DNA of 6,885 nt from Cyanobacteria bacterium UBA1221 (GCA_002309425.1 DBXD01000028.1:3316-10200); one strand, 5' to 3'; counted from the first letter of the stretch, positions 1 to 5,575 are shown. Numbers and translations: made by a program. The notes: generated by a model not told the origin, from the letters alone.

Positions 1-1035
1 GAAACCGATTTAAAGAAAGCTAAAATGTATATCGGCGAAACCGCTCAACTTGAATTTAAAAAACCCGGTACAGGTGCAAACGGTGAAAGAATTTGGCTTG
101 ATGCGGATTTAACGGGCAGAGATTTAACTAAATCACAACTGACAACTGATCAGATGGGACAGTGGGTTGTAGGTTTGGAATTTAATTCCGAAGGTTCTAA
201 GAAATTTGCCGAACTCACAAAAGAACTTGTAGGACAGGAAATGGCAATCTTCTTTAACGGGGAACTCCAATCCGCACCAAGAGTAAATGAAGCAATATAT
301 GGCGGACACGCACAAATTACGGGCGGCGGAGATACAGGATTTTCGCAGGAGGAAGCTCAGGAAATGGTCAATCTGTTGAATGCAGGTGCACTTCCCGTTC
401 CTGCTAAAATCGTTGAAGAAAATACAGTCGGTGCAACTTTAGGTGCAGACAGTATCGCAAAGTCTAAATTTGCCGGCATGATTGGCTTAGGTTGTGTAAT
501 GTTATTTATGTTATTAATGTACAGAGCTCCGGGTGTTATTGCTGATATTGCACTGATAATATATAGTTTAATACTGTTTGCAATATTTAAAGCGGTTCCT
601 GTCACTCTTACTTTAGCGGGTATTGCAGGGTTCATTCTTTCTATTGGTATGGCGGTTGATGCTAATATCCTTATATTTGAGAGGATGAAAGAGGAATTAA
701 GAGCAGGCAGAAATTTGTTCACTGCTATCAATTCAGGGTTTGACAGAGCCTGGACAAGTATTGTGGATTCAAATATGACAACAATTATCGCTTGTATAAT
801 TCTTTGTTATTTTGGTTCAAGTATTGTAAAGGGGTTCGCTCTTACTCTTGCAATAGGTGTTATCGTTTCAATGTTTAGTGCAATCACTATTACAAAGAAT
901 TTTATGCACCTGATTTTTGGTACAGGCGAATTAAAATATCCCGCATTATTTGGTTTGAAAGCATCAGAAATCGGGCAGGGCTATCAGGCTACTGAAACCA
1001 AACGTGAAAATGCCCGTTTTGGTATTTTAGACTAG
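1..1035 (+). CDS. secD: SecD, protein translocase subunit (5' truncated by window edge)
   Basis: SecD works with SecF and SecYEG in the inner membrane, using the proton gradient to help pull secreted proteins across. The reading frame is open from base 1, before the first ATG at 25, so that ATG is internal and the true start lies outside the window; 344 residues are visible. Seen, in order: the end of the first periplasmic domain (IGETAQLEFKKP), the rest of the large periplasmic region (GLEFNSEGSKKFAEL, then LNAGALPVPAKIVEENTVG and LGADSI), then five membrane segments at roughly residues 158-175, 179-198, 203-226, 259-272 and 277-299. The fourth SecD helix carries the family signature GMAVDANILIFERMKEELRAG, whose Asp is the family's functional membrane acid. 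The missing part should hold the first membrane helix and start of the periplasmic domain. It ends 19 bases before secF, the usual operon order. Identification is secure. Confidence 0.97.
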   Translation, partial: ETDLKKAKMYIGETAQLEFKKPGTGANGERIWLDADLTGRDLTKSQLTTDQMGQWVVGLEFNSEGSKKFAELTKELVGQEMAIFFNGELQSAPRVNEAIYGGHAQITGGGDTGFSQEEAQEMVNLLNAGALPVPAKIVEENTVGATLGADSIAKSKFAGMIGLGCVMLFMLLMYRAPGVIADIALIIYSLILFAIFKAVPVTLTLAGIAGFILSIGMAVDANILIFERMKEELRAGRNLFTAINSGFDRAWTSIVDSNMTTIIACIILCYFGSSIVKGFALTLAIGVIVSMFSAITITKNFMHLIFGTGELKYPALFGLKASEIGQGYQATETKRENARFGILD

Positions 1036-1054
1036 GAAATATGAGGTAAGAAAA

Positions 1055-2038
1055 ATGGCAAACGAAATAACATCAAGAAATTTTATAAATATTGTAAAAT
1101 ATAAATTTATATGGCTGTGTGTTACGGCAATGCTGCTTTTGCCCGGAACATTAGCACTTATATACGGCGGAATTGTTAATCATTCTCCCCTGAAAGTAGG
1201 TATTGACTACACGGGCGGAACAATTCTTCAATACGGTATTCAGGACAGTATGTCAAATGACCAGATGTCAGCGTTAAGGTCTGATTTGGAAAAAGCAGGA
1301 ATTGAAAATCCGAATATTCAGATTCTTCATGCAAATGCAGAAAATCAGAAAACTAACGTTAATATCAAAAATTTTGTTTCAATAAGGACAAAATTCATAA
1401 GTGAAGATGTAAACACAGAAAGTAAAATTACCGAAATTGTTGAAAAAGACCATCCGGGAGCGGAATTGATGTCCGTAACTTCTGTCGGTCCTACGTTAGG
1501 TAAAGAGTTATTCAAAAAGTCCGTAACGGCACTTTTGATTGCAATACTTGGTATGGTAATATATCTGACTATCAGGTTTAAGTTTACATATGCTCTTGCT
1601 GCAATTTTGGGACTTGTACATGATACTTTATTTGTGTGCGGTTTCTTTGCAATACTGGGGCTTGTTTTCGGCGTTGAAGTTGACAGCTTGTTTATAACGG
1701 CAGTCTTAACCCTTATAGGTTTCTCGATTAACGATACTATCGTTACATTCGACCGTATCAGAGAGAATTTGAGGTACTATTCAAAGAAAATGTCTTTTGG
1801 TGAAATCGTAAATTCTTCGGTTAATCAGACAGTAACAAGAAGTATAAATACTTCATTCTCCACATTAATTACGCTCCTGGCACTTTATTTCTTCGGCGGG
1901 GTAACCACCAGAGATTTTGTGTTAGCATTGATTGTCGGTGTAATTATAGGAACGTGGTCAAGTATATTCTTCTGTACCGTATTAATTTCAATATGGGAAG
2001 ACAAAGACAGTAAAAAGCTTTCAAAACAAGTTGCATAA
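1055..2038 (+). CDS. secF: SecF, protein translocase subunit
   Basis: SecF is the partner of SecD in the inner-membrane SecDF complex, which aids late steps of Sec-dependent export. The 327-residue length fits a stand-alone SecF. Seen: an N-terminal membrane helix (about residues 17-40), the family motif VGIDYTGGTILQYG (48-61), a small periplasmic domain, then VTSVGPTLGKELFKKS (141-156) leading into the helical bundle. Further motifs are GLVHDTL (186-192) and IGFSINDTIVTFDRIREN (221-238), the last being the SecF equivalent of the SecD helix-4 signature. Four more helices are visible to about residue 313, before a short basic tail. The ATG at 1055 is preceded by GAGGT at 1043-1047 with a 7-base gap, which supports this start. 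Nineteen bases separate it from secD and no promoter is visible between, so the two are co-transcribed. A strong hairpin follows at 2056-2090. Confidence 0.97.
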   Translation: MANEITSRNFINIVKYKFIWLCVTAMLLLPGTLALIYGGIVNHSPLKVGIDYTGGTILQYGIQDSMSNDQMSALRSDLEKAGIENPNIQILHANAENQKTNVNIKNFVSIRTKFISEDVNTESKITEIVEKDHPGAELMSVTSVGPTLGKELFKKSVTALLIAILGMVIYLTIRFKFTYALAAILGLVHDTLFVCGFFAILGLVFGVEVDSLFITAVLTLIGFSINDTIVTFDRIRENLRYYSKKMSFGEIVNSSVNQTVTRSINTSFSTLITLLALYFFGGVTTRDFVLALIVGVIIGTWSSIFFCTVLISIWEDKDSKKLSKQVA

Positions 2039-2055
2039 ATCATAATATATATAAT

Positions 2056-2090
2056 AAAACCCTTCAACAAAAGCGGAGGGTTTTTATTTT
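2056..2090. terminator. Bidirectional rho-independent terminator between secF and the 146-aa gene
   Basis: A 10-bp stem (AAAACCCTTC at 2056-2065 with GGAGGGTTTT at 2075-2084, one G-U pair) encloses a 9-base loop. On the + strand it runs into a T-rich tract (TTTTTATTTT, 2081-2090), ending the secDF transcript 18 bases after the secF stop. Read on the - strand the same hairpin is followed by TTTTATTATAT, so it can also end the converging transcript from the 146-aa gene, whose stop is at 2102. Confidence 0.85.
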
Positions 2091-2101
2091 ATATTTAAAT
2101 A

Positions 2102-2542
2102 TTAAGTAATCAAATATAAATAATGCCTTTTTTCTGGACGGCTAGCAATAGCCTGTCTGAATAATCTGTTCTTGGGAACATCTCTTCCCATACGCTCAAT
2201 AATAGAGTAGGCAAACTCCAAAGGATTTTTCTCTTTTTTGTTGGAAACGTATGTTACACTTTTTCTCATTGTGTAATCTCTATCCAAGTACACAGGAAAA
2301 GCAACTTTAGCTTTGGGATCGTACCTTTTAAATGTAACAGTTGGTCTGTTGTTAAAAGTACCCAATTCTACAAATATTCGAGTTTTTAGCATGGATGTTT
2401 CGATGTTCCTTGCCGCGTTTTCCAATTTTAGATATGTACCATTTTTAATAGAATAGTCTACAATCTTATGTAAGTCTTCAGAATTGAGAAAGTGTGCACC
2501 GAATTGAATATTTGGATTATAGTTACATCTACATATATCCAT
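2102..2542 (-). CDS. Hypothetical protein, 146 aa
   Basis: I do not recognise a family. The protein is basic and soluble-looking, with no signal peptide or membrane segment. The N-terminal part reads NPNIQFGAHFLNSEDLHKI (residues 9-27), which resembles the short IxF(G/K)A-type N-termini I associate with Gastranaerophilales hypothetical proteins. That resemblance is recall, not a search result. The middle (about 53-88) has alternating strand-like stretches (RIFVELGTF, PTVTFKRYD, VAFPVYLDRDY). The C-terminal part is helical and basic (PLEFAYSIIERMGRDVPKNRLFRQAI). Three cysteine/arginine-containing residues sit at the very start (MDICRC). The ATG at 2542 is preceded by AGGA with an 8-base gap, a good start. 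It is the last gene of the - strand run, 84 bases below the 68-aa gene, and converges on secF with a shared terminator. Codon use and base composition look like its neighbours. It is probably a real gene because the long frame is supported by a ribosome site and terminator. Confidence 0.7.
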   Translation of the reverse strand: MDICRCNYNPNIQFGAHFLNSEDLHKIVDYSIKNGTYLKLENAARNIETSMLKTRIFVELGTFNNRPTVTFKRYDPKAKVAFPVYLDRDYTMRKSVTYVSNKKEKNPLEFAYSIIERMGRDVPKNRLFRQAIASRPEKRHYLYLIT

Positions 2543-2626
2543 CTAATATTTCCTATTTTTTTATATATAAACTCCTAAAAAATTTTTTTGCTATATTCTT
2601 TTTAATTCTAAATATATCTTTACAAA

Positions 2627-2833
2627 TTATCTGCAACGACAGCTTGGGCTTTGTGTATTGTCGGCACAAACGTAATATTCGTTCTTTCCGCAATAGGATA
2701 CTCCGCCGTGGCGTGAGCAGCAGCCGCTTTTATATGCCGAATCCATATAATCCTGCCCCATTTTAATAGCACCAAAACACACTCCGCCAAACATCATAGA
2801 TATTGTTATTAAAAATATAAATCCGTATTTCAT
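2627..2833 (-). CDS. Small exported cysteine-rich protein, 68 aa
   Basis: The N-terminus (MKYGFIFLITISMMFGGVCFGA) is a signal peptide or membrane anchor: one Lys, then a hydrophobic run to about residue 22. The remainder is a compact cysteine motif of the form CCSxHGGxxxC-x7-C-x8-CxC (Cys 38, 39, 48, 56, 65 and 67), with the ending CADNTQSPSCRC. Six cysteines outside the signal would allow three disulfides, or a bound metal, in the exported domain. I recall similar CCSxHGG...C.DGT.SP.C.C endings in small exported proteins of many bacteria, with no firm function. Cys19 lies in the hydrophobic run but the residues before it (GGV) do not make a standard lipobox. GGAAG sits 7 bases before the ATG. 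It starts 32 bases after the 62-aa gene and is probably on the same transcript; the next gene follows after 84 bases. Confidence 0.72.
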   Translation of the reverse strand: MKYGFIFLITISMMFGGVCFGAIKMGQDYMDSAYKSGCCSRHGGVSYCGKNEYYVCADNTQSPSCRCR

Positions 2834-2865
2834 AAATTTGCTTCCTTTATCTGAAAAATGTATAA

Positions 2866-3054
2866 CTATTCAGTTGCCTTGAGTAGGATAGATGTATCAT
2901 CGGCCAATGTATACTGCTCTCTCACAATTTTGCCGGTATCATCCAAAATTTCCATTTTTGCAAATCGGCCATTTTCAGGGTTGTGATAAGCCGCTGCTTT
3001 TGCAGTCATATCACTTAATATTGATGATGTAAAATTTACTTTACCTTCTGACAT
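2866..3054 (-). CDS. Shortened paralogue (leader plus terminal hairpin unit), 62 aa
   Basis: Residues 1-22 are the same leader as in the 378-aa and 361-aa proteins upstream (MSEGKVNFTSSILSDMTAKA, then AA). From residue 23 the protein jumps straight to the family's C-terminal end. The segment RFAKMEILDDTGKIVREQYTL aligns with HIAKLEWLNDTGKIAYEKYTV at the end of the 378-aa protein; about 13 of 28 positions are identical over the wider stretch. The Pro/Gln linker, the membrane segment and the central domain are absent, so this copy should be soluble. Its upstream region matches that of the 361-aa gene closely (promoter-like sequence, then AGAAGG 7 bases before ATG), so it looks expressed. It is either a functional mini-protein or an in-frame internal-deletion remnant. 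The divergence of the tail argues that the deletion is not very recent. The function is unknown. The 68-aa gene follows after 32 bases. Confidence 0.65.
   Translation of the reverse strand: MSEGKVNFTSSILSDMTAKAAAYHNPENGRFAKMEILDDTGKIVREQYTLADDTSILLKATE
2990..3027 (-). repeat. Leader repeat, copy in the 62-aa gene
   Basis: This is the third copy of the 38-base leader-coding stretch, with one silent base difference from the other two. Similarity to the 361-aa gene continues upstream through the start codon and ribosome site into the promoter region. Confidence 0.9.
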
Positions 3055-3061
3055 TACAGAA

Positions 3062-3104
3062 CCTTCTGTTTACACTTATATATATTAAAATTTTAATATG
3101 TAAA
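3062..3104 (-). promoter_or_regulatory. Putative promoter and RBS of the 62-aa gene
   Basis: Read on the - strand, TTTACA (3104-3099) is followed after 16 bases by TATATA (3082-3077), giving a plausible -35/-10 pair, with a second overlapping -10 choice two bases upstream. TGTAAA follows at 3074-3069 and forms an inverted repeat with TTTACA. The ribosome site AGAAGG lies at 3067-3062. The leader RNA would be only some 15-20 bases long. The same layout is conserved upstream of the 361-aa gene, which supports it. The exact -35 is uncertain in such AT-rich DNA. Confidence 0.45.
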
Positions 3105-3125
3105 TTTTTGCTTTTTAATTTCCTA

Positions 3126-3142
3126 TTTTTAAGAAATATTAA
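3126..3142 (-). repeat. Upstream box, copy 1 (diverged)
   Basis: On the + strand TTTTTAAGAAATATTAA matches 16 of 17 positions of the box found upstream of the other two paralogues. It lies 72 bases before the ATG of the 62-aa gene, the same spacing as for the 361-aa gene. It overlaps the TAA stop codon of the 378-aa gene (3139-3141). Its role is unknown; it could be an A-tract upstream promoter element or simply part of the duplicated unit. Confidence 0.5.
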
Positions 3143-4275
3143 CCTGCATGGATTTCAATCTCTTTCCCGTCTACCGTATATTTTTCGTAGGCAATTTTTC
3201 CTGTATCATTTAACCATTCCAGTTTTGCTATGTGATTTGTATTAGTATCATAGTAAAATACTCTTGAGATTTTACCGTTTTCATAATGAATAGAGCTCAA
3301 TGTTTTTGTTGGATCTGTCGTCATATTTTTAAGAACGTGATCTAATTGTTTATTATTGTCGTACCACAATGTGATATTCGGAGAAATTTTCCTCCCGAGA
3401 AAAACAGGATTTCCTTCCTTATCCAAAGCACAGTAAATACCTGTTATTTCGTTATTGTAATTGTATGCTTTACCCTCACCAAAGTCTATATATGTAACTG
3501 TTTTGTAATTATTGTTTAAATCGAATTTGGTAAACGATTTAAAAGATTTATCTTTGTTAAATACAACTGAAATCTTATATCCGTCTTTTACTGTGTCGTA
3601 GTATATTGTGCCGTCATCACCTATCATGCATTCAGAACGTTTTATTGCATTAATATCTACATCTTTTTCTATAATTTCCATACATTCTTTTTTAGTGGGA
3701 ACAGTAATTGTTTTTAAACTGTCATCCAGCAACGGAATATCTCTGTCTATGGTACTGTTAATTTCTGCAATCCGATTTTGGGTTTTTCTGTCCAACTTTG
3801 AAATAGCAGCTTTTGTATCTGCAGGTTCTATCCGGAAGGTTTTTATGTCCGGTGCAGCAGGATTATTAAGTGTATGCACTGCCGGGCCACTGACATCCGG
3901 GCTTAGCCCTGTAGTGATGTCATCTCCGCTTTTTCCTGCGGCATGTTCTGCACCGCCTAAGAATTTTTGAAGTTTCGGACCAAGTTTTCCTTTTCTTCCG
4001 GCAACTCCAAGACCTATAAGTATTGCAACAGCACTTAAACCTATAATGGTGTTTCTTTTCCTTTTATTTTTGGGCTCATCTGTAATAATTTCTTTTGCCG
4101 GAGCCGAAATTACGGGTTGCGGCTCTTGTTTTTGGGGTTGTGCGATGATGGGTTGAGGCGTTGGTTCCGTTACCGAAGCAGGTTGCTCAGGCTGCTTATT
4201 TTCCTGAAATGCCGCTGCTTTTGCAGTCATATCACTCAATATTGATGAAGTAAAACTTATTTTTCCAACTGACAT
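3139..4275 (-). CDS. Hypothetical single-pass membrane protein of a local paralogue family, 378 aa
   Basis: I do not recognise a named family. Seen in order: the shared leader (residues 1-22, core FTSSILSDMTAKAAA); a Pro/Gln-rich disordered linker (about 28-60); a basic stop (KNKRKRN, 69-75); one hydrophobic segment (about 77-93, IIGLSAVAILIGLGVAG); a basic amphipathic stretch (RKGKLGPKLQKFLGG, 94-108); a Gly/Pro/Asp-rich spacer; then a domain from about 165 to the end. The domain starts with a helix (NRIAEINSTIDRDIPLLDDSLKT) and ends in strand-turn-strand units with YENGKI, YYDTNTNHIAKLEW, NDTGKIAYEKY and VDGKEIEI. These look like YwqK/MORN-type beta-hairpin repeats, an inference from pattern only. 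Basic residues flank the membrane helix on both sides, so orientation is unclear. There is no N-terminal signal peptide. AGAAGG lies 7 bases before the ATG. It is a full-length paralogue of the 361-aa gene upstream, from which 119 bases separate it. Confidence 0.75.
   Translation of the reverse strand: MSVGKISFTSSILSDMTAKAAAFQENKQPEQPASVTEPTPQPIIAQPQKQEPQPVISAPAKEIITDEPKNKRKRNTIIGLSAVAILIGLGVAGRKGKLGPKLQKFLGGAEHAAGKSGDDITTGLSPDVSGPAVHTLNNPAAPDIKTFRIEPADTKAAISKLDRKTQNRIAEINSTIDRDIPLLDDSLKTITVPTKKECMEIIEKDVDINAIKRSECMIGDDGTIYYDTVKDGYKISVVFNKDKSFKSFTKFDLNNNYKTVTYIDFGEGKAYNYNNEITGIYCALDKEGNPVFLGRKISPNITLWYDNNKQLDHVLKNMTTDPTKTLSSIHYENGKISRVFYYDTNTNHIAKLEWLNDTGKIAYEKYTVDGKEIEIHAG
3940..4053 (-). 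repeat. Membrane-anchor module, copy in the 378-aa gene
   Basis: These 38 codons (residues 75-112) encode the transmembrane helix and the following basic helix. They match residues 63-100 of the 361-aa gene with a single amino-acid change (Ile to Val) but about fifteen synonymous base changes. The protein sequence is therefore being held constant while the DNA has drifted. Confidence 0.85.
4211..4248 (-). repeat. Leader repeat, copy in the 378-aa gene
   Basis: This 38-base stretch encodes the core of the shared leader (about SSILSDMTAKAAA). It is identical to the copy at 5416-5453 and differs at one base from the copy at 2990-3027. The match to the 361-aa gene runs on downstream through the codons for FQ(E/D)NKQPEQ with some silent changes. 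Confidence 0.9.
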
Positions 4276-4282
4276 TATAAAA

Positions 4283-4340
4283 CCTTCTGTTTTTACCTTA
4301 AACTAAAACTTATTATATTAAAAACAAACAAAAATAATTT
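4283..4340 (-). promoter_or_regulatory. Putative promoter and RBS of the 378-aa gene
   Basis: On the - strand a perfect TATAAT (4317-4312) sits in TTTTTAATATAATAAG, which aligns with the -10 region of the two paralogues. The -35 position (AAATTA, 4340-4335, 17-base gap) is poor. The ribosome site AGAAGG is at 4288-4283, 7 bases before the ATG. Unlike the other two copies, the TTTACA/TGTAAA inverted repeat is missing here, so regulation may differ. Confidence 0.4.
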
Positions 4341-4358
4341 TGCGCTTGGCTGCAACTA

Positions 4359-4376
4359 TTTTTAAGATATATTAAG
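4359..4376 (-). repeat. Upstream box, copy 2
   Basis: The 18 bases TTTTTAAGATATATTAAG (+ strand) are identical to the box at 5552-5569. The box lies 84 bases before the ATG of the 378-aa gene and 19 bases after the 361-aa stop. The 119-base gap between the two genes otherwise holds only AT-rich promoter-like sequence and no convincing terminator, so read-through from the 361-aa gene is likely. Confidence 0.6.
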
Positions 4377-4394
4377 TAATAATTTTAATAACAT

Positions 4395-5480
4395 CTAATT
4401 TAGCGGAATTTCAACCAATTCCCCATTTATTTTATATGTCTGTTTGTACAATTTACCATCACGGAAAAATTCAAATTTTACAGGGAAAGGGTTAGTTACG
4501 GCATCATTTTCGAAGTATTCAATTTTATTAATTTGCCCATTTATGTATTCTATAGAATGTTTAAGAAAAGTTTTTACATCTTTTTTTGCACAGCTTATAT
4601 TACCATATTTGTCATAAACAATAGTATGAGTATCAGTTTTTTTAAATGCGCCAGCAGGTGATCCATCTATTGAACTCATACTTATCTCGTTGATATCGTC
4701 AAATAAATAATAATTTTTCCCGCTTTCATCAAATGTTATTCTAAAAATATCTTTGCCTTCATATTCTCCTTTTACAAGTTCTCTTTTACTAAATTGTCTT
4801 AATGTTTTGTCTTCATTAAAGGATAAAAGCACAAAACAGTCATCCCTTTTCTCTGAATAGTGCCAACAAGGTTTATCATCAACCCAAAATTTACCACGCC
4901 TGCATTTTGAAAAATCTATAGCCTCATAATTAATTTCATCTTTGATAAGAGTGCGACATTCATCAGTAGTATAAACTTTCATAGTTTTCATTCCTTCATC
5001 GATTTTTGGTAAATCTTTGTCAATGCTGGACTCTATTTCAGCTATACGTTTTTTTATTTCCCGTGTAAGTTTAACTTTTCCCCCGCCGGTATTTGTAGTA
5101 ACATCTGTCGAACTTGTATGTTCTGTTGCAGGTTTTGTCCCTTGTGGTTTAATTCTTTCGGGAGCCGCATTTCTTTCCGTTGCATGCTCTGCTCCGCCCA
5201 AGAATTTTTGGAGTTTCGGACCAAGCTTCCCTTTTCTTCCCGCTACACCAAGTCCTATAAGTATTGCAACAGCACTCAAACCTACAATTGTATTTCGTTT
5301 GACGTTATTTTTAGGTTTATCCGCAGTATTTTCCGCAGATGCTGAAACTGTCGGTTCAGAATCTTGCCTTATTGTCGTGGTTACAACTTGCTCAGGCTGT
5401 TTGTTGTCCTGAAATGCCGCTGCTTTTGCAGTCATATCACTCAATATTGATGATGTGAAATTTACTTTTCCTGCTGACAT
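4395..5480 (-). CDS. Hypothetical single-pass membrane protein of a local paralogue family, 361 aa
   Basis: This is a paralogue of the 378-aa protein downstream and has the same order of parts. The shared leader is at residues 1-22 (MSAGKVNFTSSILSDMTAKA, then AA). A Thr/Ser/Pro-rich linker (about 28-56) and a basic stop (KNNVKRN) follow. One membrane helix (about 65-81) and RKGKLGPKLQKFLGG (82-96) come next, then a low-complexity spacer rich in Thr, Lys and Gly (to about 137). The C-terminal domain opens with KKRIAEIESSIDKDLPKIDEG. It aligns along its length with the 378-aa protein but is strongly diverged, keeping T..EC near 172-175 and hairpin-like units such as YDKYGNIS, YINGQINKIEYF and FFRDGKLYKQTYKINGE. 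The visible domain has four cysteines near its start (175, 193, 205, 215). AGAAGG lies 7 bases before the ATG. Upstream is the dnaK terminator, so this gene probably begins the accessory transcript. The function is unknown; an envelope-associated display protein is a guess. Confidence 0.75.
   Translation of the reverse strand: MSAGKVNFTSSILSDMTAKAAAFQDNKQPEQVVTTTIRQDSEPTVSASAENTADKPKNNVKRNTIVGLSAVAILIGLGVAGRKGKLGPKLQKFLGGAEHATERNAAPERIKPQGTKPATEHTSSTDVTTNTGGGKVKLTREIKKRIAEIESSIDKDLPKIDEGMKTMKVYTTDECRTLIKDEINYEAIDFSKCRRGKFWVDDKPCWHYSEKRDDCFVLLSFNEDKTLRQFSKRELVKGEYEGKDIFRITFDESGKNYYLFDDINEISMSSIDGSPAGAFKKTDTHTIVYDKYGNISCAKKDVKTFLKHSIEYINGQINKIEYFENDAVTNPFPVKFEFFRDGKLYKQTYKINGELVEIPLN
5181..5294 (-). 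repeat. Membrane-anchor module, copy in the 361-aa gene
   Basis: This is the partner of 3940-4053: 38 codons for the transmembrane helix and basic tail, with one amino-acid difference and about fifteen silent differences between the copies. The 62-aa paralogue lacks this module entirely. Confidence 0.85.
5416..5453 (-). repeat. Leader repeat, copy in the 361-aa gene
   Basis: This 38-base leader-coding stretch is identical to 4211-4248. It differs at one silent position (TTG versus TTA, Leu) from 2990-3027. Confidence 0.9.
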
Positions 5481-5490
5481 TATAGAACCT

Positions 5491-5530
5491 TCTGTTTACA
5501 CTTATTTATATTAAAAATTAAACGTGTAAA
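5491..5530 (-). promoter_or_regulatory. Putative promoter, inverted repeat and RBS of the 361-aa gene
   Basis: On the - strand TTTACAC (5530-5524) and GTGTAAA (5501-5495) form a perfect 7-base inverted repeat with a 22-base spacer. The spacer contains the -10-like TATAAA or TAAATA within TTTTTAATATAAATAAG. TTTACA could be the -35 (14 or 16 bases to the -10, depending on the hexamer chosen). AGAAGG lies just downstream (5493-5488), 7 bases before the ATG. The inverted repeat brackets the promoter and may be an operator, but it could also be chance in AT-rich DNA. Confidence 0.42.
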
Positions 5531-5551
5531 ATTTTGCCTTTATTTCCTCTC

Positions 5552-5569
5552 TTTTTAAGATATATTAAG
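5552..5569 (-). repeat. Upstream box, copy 3
   Basis: This 18-base box is identical to 4359-4376 and lies 72 bases before the ATG of the 361-aa gene, between its promoter and the dnaK terminator. Together with the copies at 4359 and 3126 it marks the far edge of the upstream region shared by the three paralogues. Confidence 0.6.
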
Positions 5570-5575
5570 TTTCCC

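Noticed and set aside
357..731. - strand open frames inside secD (also 133-315) and at the end of secF (1885-2070)
   Set aside because: They lie within secure secD and secF sequence, and their products are mirror translations of membrane helices.
2549..2560. 12-base match TTTCCTATTTTT at 2549-2560 and 3119-3130
   Set aside because: The first copy is just the ribosome-site region of the 146-aa gene. With surrounding sequence unlike, a shared AT-rich 12-mer is likely chance.
2494..2766. Open frame of 90 codons on the + strand
   Set aside because: It overlaps two better-supported - strand genes, is poor in coding character (Ile/Phe/Tyr-rich from AT-rich DNA) and has no convincing ribosome site.
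2776..2780. Lipoprotein cleavage site at Cys19 of the 68-aa protein
   Set aside because: The residues before the Cys are GGV, which do not fit the [LVI][ASTVI][GAS]C pattern.
3081..3100. AT-only palindrome TATATTAAAATTTTAATATG as a possible terminator of the 378-aa gene
   Set aside because: It has no G-C pairs to give a stable RNA hairpin, and it falls within the promoter-like region shared with the 361-aa gene.
3608..3970. Open frames on the + strand across the paralogues (also 5017-5412, 5118-5345) and across dnaK (5775-6151)
   Set aside because: These are antisense shadows of conserved - strand coding sequence; their products are low-complexity and match nothing.
4341..4356. TTGC...GCAA hairpin between the 361-aa and 378-aa genes as a terminator
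   Set aside because: The stem is only 4 bp, with mismatches if extended and no clean T-run directly after it.
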